Source: JBBREP01 sp963716525
GTDB lineage: Bacteria > Actinomycetota > Acidimicrobiia > IMCC26256 > PALSA-610
Assembly: GCA_963716525.1 (NCBI GenBank)
Contig: OY970315.1
Coordinates: forward strand, 1,798,001-1,862,000
Reading direction: 5' to 3'
Length of the DNA stretch: 64,000 bases
Part shown: positions 61,166 to 64,000 of the stretch, one piece after another
Layout: each line of letters opens with the position of its first letter
Position numbering within the stretch: the stretch's first letter is position 1
Made by a program: the position numbers and the translations under genes
Notes under the pieces: model-generated
What the model was told of the DNA's origin: nothing
What the model saw: only the letters and a program-made list of their open reading frames with translations
The model's database searches: none

Positions 61166-62030
61166 ATGAGCTCGCGCCGGATCGCAATGCTCGCACCGGT
61201 GCTGGCCGCTGCCTTGATCGCCGGCTGTTCGTCGTCGGGCCAGTCCGCCTCGACGTCGACCACCGCCGAGCCGCCGAAACACGAAGGTCGATCTTGCCGC
61301 GAGCTCGGCCGCGCCGACGTTCCGCGGGCGCACGGTGCTCACGCAGACGGCAACCGGCAACTCGCCGTGCGAGAAGGCGTCGCCGACACCAGCGTCACCC
61401 GGCGAAGTGGGCGACGGGAGCGGCGGCTCGGCATCTGACGACAGCGCCGACTCGCACGGTCCGCGCGGCATGCTGCAGCAGCTTCCGGTGTCCGACGCCG
61501 ACCGCAGGCTGCTGATCCAGCAGATGGCCGAGGCGCGCACCGTGGTGGCCAAGTACCCCACGGTCGCCTCGGCGAAGAAGGCGGGTTATCTCCAGTCGAC
61601 GGTGTACGTGCCGTGCATCGGCGCGCACTTCACGAACCTGCGTCTGGTCACGAAGTTCGACCCGGCTGTGCCGTCCGAGTTGCTCTACGACGGCACCACC
61701 CCCGACGCGCACATCGTGGGGTTGAGCTACCTCGTGTGGCACCCGGGCGGTTCGCCGCCGGGATTCGCGGGACCGAACGACGTGTGGCACCAGCACAACG
61801 CGAACGGCGGGCTCTGCCTGCGCGGCGGCCAGGTGGTGGGCGGCGAGGCGATGAGCCCGAAGACGTGCGCACTGGTCGGCGGCGAGAAGTCGGCGAAGCT
61901 CCTGGCCGACGCGTGGATGGTGCACGCTTGGGTCGCGCCGGGCTGGGAGTGCAGCTGGGGCGTGTTCGCGGGCGAGTGCCCCGAGCTCGGCGGCACCCTC
62001 GGCGCCAGCGCCTACGCCCACGCCAAGTGA
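61166..62030 (+). CDS. Secreted lipoprotein of unknown function (frameshifted)
   Basis: The lipoprotein signal is clear: MSSRRIAMLAPVLAAALIAG followed by Cys (lipobox LIAGC). After EPP the frame breaks at AAA 61277-61279; with one A fewer it reads NTKVDLAASSAAPTFRGRTV and joins the second frame. The mature part has MAEARTVVAKYPTVASAKKA, then YVPCIGAHFTNLRLV, SELLYDGTTPDAHIVGLSYL, DVWHQHNANGGLCLRGGQ and WVAPGWECSWGVFAGECPEL, with several Cys and His that could bind metal. The family has no known role. Joined length is about 287 residues. Confidence 0.8.
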
Positions 62031-62031
62031 G

Positions 62032-62075
62032 CATGCGTCGTTTGGGTACCAAATAGCGGTCCCAAACGACGCATG
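62032..62075. terminator. Bidirectional terminator hairpin
   Basis: A perfect 15-bp inverted repeat: CATGCGTCGTTTGGG and CCCAAACGACGCATG with a 14-base loop. It fills the gap between two convergent genes (stops at 62030 and 62082). No long T-run is present, as is common in high-GC genomes. Confidence 0.8.
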
Positions 62076-62081
62076 GTCGGG

Positions 62082-62783
62082 CTATTGGAGGGGTGACCAG
62101 CGGCTGGTGCGCAGCAGGCGGCTCTCCCAGTCGTCGCGCACCTGGAGCGCGTCGTGCATCCACGTACCCGGTGCCTGCACCTCGGGTGGCAGGTCGCGGG
62201 TGAACAGGCCGGGCAGGCGCTCCGGGTAGAGCACGCGCTGCCACAACACCACCTCGCGCCGGCGCGGCGCGCCGAGCGCGGCCTGGAACACCGCGGCGAG
62301 CTCGAGCAGTGAGCGCTCGGTGTGCTCCTGCAGGCTCGGCGCGTAGTGGGTGCGGGCTGCGTCGAGATACGCGTCGAGCTTGGCCTCGTGCGGCCAGGCG
62401 CTGTCCTCCATGAACAGCTGCGGCGCCCGTTCGGCGCCGTCGGTGGGGATGTCCTCGAGCGAGGGGAGCGCGGGCGACCAGGGCACCGGGAGCAGCAGTT
62501 TGCCGCCCACCTCGTGGCGCAGCGTGTCGGCGTGCGCGGCCCATGCGCGCAGATCGCCGTCCTGCACGCGCCGGGCGAGTCGTTCGTAGGCGTTGCCGTC
62601 GGCGAGCATCGTCACGGTCACGTGCAGATAGGCGCGGGCGGTGCCGAACGCGAGCTTGAGGTGCCACCCGAGCCGGGCATCGTCGCCCGACGCGAGCGCG
62701 GCCATCCAACCGTCGCGCACATGGAGCTCGAACTCGTCGTCGCGCCCACCGACGAGCTGGTGGACCTCGTGCAGCAGCAGCAT
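62082..62783 (-). CDS. Conserved hypothetical protein
   Basis: A 233-residue soluble protein. LLLHEVHQLVGGRDDEFELH at the start, LKLAFGTARAYLHVTVTML, WHLK- and Trp-rich middle (RAWAAHADTLRHEVGGKLLL) and a C-terminal TWMHDALQVRDDWESRLLRT. It looks mostly helical, with several His and Asp residues but no motif I recognise. It lies 33 bases downstream of the selenoprotein on the same strand and may belong to that operon. Confidence 0.65.
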   Translation of the reverse strand: MLLLHEVHQLVGGRDDEFELHVRDGWMAALASGDDARLGWHLKLAFGTARAYLHVTVTMLADGNAYERLARRVQDGDLRAWAAHADTLRHEVGGKLLLPVPWSPALPSLEDIPTDGAERAPQLFMEDSAWPHEAKLDAYLDAARTHYAPSLQEHTERSLLELAAVFQAALGAPRRREVVLWQRVLYPERLPGLFTRDLPPEVQAPGTWMHDALQVRDDWESRLLRTSRWSPLQ

Positions 62784-62816
62784 GAGCGGCAGTGTCGACG
62801 GACCGCCGTCAGCCGG

Positions 62817-63341
62817 TCAAGTGCGCGTGAGCGCGGCGACGATGTGACCGAACGCGGCGTCGGCGAGCGCCTGGATCTCCTCGTCGGTGCGGTCCTGGAT
62901 CGGGTGCGGCACGAACACTCGTGCCGGGTCGGCACCCAGTGCCTGCGCCTGCGCCTCGGCCGCGGCGACGAACTCGCTCGATGCCACGAAGACGGTCGGT
63001 ATGCCCACCGATTCGAGGTTCACGGTGTCGTGCACACTGCACGACGTGCACGACCCTCAGTCGGCGAGCGCCTCGATCACCATGTCGCACTTCGCCGCGA
63101 TCTCATGGCGTAGATCGACCGGTGCCGGCTTCGTGAACGTCGGCTTGGCGAAGCGCTCGACGTTCCAGCCGGAGCCGGCGAGCAGCACCGCGATCCGGTC
63201 GAGGAACACGTCGCCGCGCGGCTTGCGGATGTCGAGGAGGCCGACGCGCGCGCCGCGCAGCGACTCGGGTCGCGGTACGCGCGGCCGTGCCGCGACCGAC
63301 GCCAACTCTCCGGTGGGATCGAGAAGCTCCTGCCGGGTCAC
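62817..63341 (-). CDS. UGSC-family selenoprotein (in-frame UGA at 63057-63059)
   Basis: Reading from GTG 63341, the protein is MTRQELLDPT through CDMVIEALAD (residue 94), then UGA, then GSCTSCSVHDTVNLESVGIP to a normal stop at 62817; 174 residues with Sec at 95. The local motif ADUGSCTSCSVHD is the signature of the UGSC family, whose members have Sec or Cys there. Homology-like text continues on both sides of the UGA in the same frame. A hairpin follows it at once (separate entry). GTG 63341 overlaps the stop of the upstream gene as GTGA. Probably a redox enzyme using a selenol/thiol site. selA, selB, selC and selD are not in the window. Confidence 0.85.
63024..63056 (-). promoter_or_regulatory. 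bSECIS-like hairpin
   Basis: Immediately after the UGA (minus strand) GTCGTGCAC and GTGCACGAC pair perfectly over 9 bp around a 10-base loop, GTCGTGCAGT. GG before the stem can pair with CC after it if one A bulges. Bacterial SECIS elements lie just 3' of the UGA with a G/U at the start of the apical loop; this fits. The stem is also coding, so its perfection is unlikely to be accidental. Confidence 0.75.
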
Positions 63342-64000
63342 ACGACCACCTCTCTGGTGACGGTTTCGCTGCCGATCGCACCGCTCGCCCAGCCACCGAT
63401 GACCGCGGAGAACATACCGGCTTCGCCACCCGCGTGGACGATGAGCAAGCCGCCGTCGCGGAACTTCGGCAGCACCGACGACTCGAACGCCGCCGGTACG
63501 CCCTCGCTGATGCCGCCGGCTCCGCGCACGAGCTCCGATCCGGGGATCTGCAGCAGCGCCGCCAGCTCCTCGCGCAAGCGTGCCTTCGTCCAACGTGCGT
63601 CACGGAACACCCGGGCGTGCTCGGGCGACACCACGAGCATCGCGTCCCACGCGATGACGGCCTTCGGGTGGCCCACGACGCGTAGGCACGCGGCGAACGT
63701 GCGCGCCAACGACTCCGGTGTGCGGCTGAGCTGATCGGCGAAGCCCTGCACGCCCGATGCCGCGAACAGCGTGACCGCGCTCGCGTCGCGGGACAGGCCG
63801 GCGCGCTCGGTGTGCAGCGGCTCCCACGGCGAGTCGTGCTCCCGCTCGGCGAAGCAGAACGTGTACTTGCCGGGATTGCCGAGCGCGGCCCGGTCGATCT
63901 CGCCGGGTCGCCCGCCGCCCACGTTGCGGATCACGAGCTGGAGCGCGCGCCCGATCGTGGCGTTCGCGCGATTGCCCTGGCCGAGCGCGTTCACACCGCT
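63338..64000 (-). CDS. UGSC-linked conserved protein (5' partial)
   Basis: The frame is open to the right edge, so the N-terminus lies outside; about 220 residues are visible. NALGQGNRANATIGRALQLV, GNPGKYTFCFAEREHDSPWE and the C-terminal GLLIVHAGGEAGMFSAVIGG are strongly family-like stretches. I do not know the family's activity. It ends within the start codon of the selenoprotein (GTGA), so the two are translationally coupled and probably work together. It has Cys in TFCFAE and AACLRVVG. Confidence 0.7.
   Translation of the reverse strand, partial: SGVNALGQGNRANATIGRALQLVIRNVGGGRPGEIDRAALGNPGKYTFCFAEREHDSPWEPLHTERAGLSRDASAVTLFAASGVQGFADQLSRTPESLARTFAACLRVVGHPKAVIAWDAMLVVSPEHARVFRDARWTKARLREELAALLQIPGSELVRGAGGISEGVPAAFESSVLPKFRDGGLLIVHAGGEAGMFSAVIGGWASGAIGSETVTREVVV

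Noticed and set aside
62817..63341. Pseudogene with a nonsense mutation
   Set aside because: The UGA lies exactly at the Sec position of the UGSC motif and is followed by a perfect hairpin; Sec decoding is the better explanation.

Overview
The window is very GC-rich and densely packed, with many GTG/TTG starts. It carries two F420-type luciferase-like oxidoreductases, an SCO6745-type protein, a truncated WYL regulator, a GlpR/SepX-like membrane protein beside moaC, and a UGSC-type selenoprotein. Together these point to a high-GC actinobacterium; an uncultured Acidimicrobiia-like lineage is my best guess. No rRNA gene is present. The only RNA gene is tRNA-Ala(CGC) at 7061-7133.

Layout. 1-5103: two exported surface proteins, an FN3/beta-helix/Gly-rich protein cut by the left edge and a coupled FG-GAP/ASPIC lipoprotein. 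5.2-7.0 kb: moaC, a GlpR/SepX-like membrane protein and a translin-family protein, then tRNA-Ala. 7.1-14.5 kb: an accessory-looking block behind the tRNA with a methyltransferase, orphan proteins, an 81-bp direct repeat pair around an amber-interrupted membrane gene, a divergent HAD pair, PPC, hemerythrin, phosphotransferase and SnoaL genes, ending in a 3' remnant of a surface protein. 14.6-36.8 kb: metabolic and transport genes with local regulators (TetR, WYL, MarR, XRE), several in divergent pairs with palindromes between them. 36.9-44.5 kb: a nitrogen-control locus with glnD, glnK, amt, a winged-helix regulator, and a cation/proton antiporter fused to a GlnD-like C-terminus with two ACT domains. 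44.6-60.1 kb: catabolic genes including ferredoxin, two acyl-CoA synthetases, SDRs, a Rieske oxygenase and an F420 oxidoreductase, plus a GGDEF-EAL protein and an RnfD-like membrane protein. 60.1-64.0 kb: a DNA glycosylase, a lipoprotein, a strong bidirectional terminator, and a selenoprotein with an in-frame UGA followed by a bSECIS-like hairpin.

Two systems stand out. In the nitrogen locus, an ion antiporter carries what looks like the sensory half of GlnD, with HD metal ligands lost and ACT pair kept, inside a cluster of amt, glnK and glnD. This suggests a cation/proton flux gated by nitrogen status. At the right end, a UGSC-family selenoprotein is encoded by reading through UGA, and its start is coupled to the upstream partner gene.

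Quality note. Eleven single frameshifts interrupt ten otherwise well-conserved genes, often at short runs or tandem repeats (AAA, CCC, GC-dinucleotide, CATC). This pattern fits residual indel errors in a draft assembly better than ten separate pseudogenes. Such genes are listed as one CDS spanning both frames, with the shift position given.
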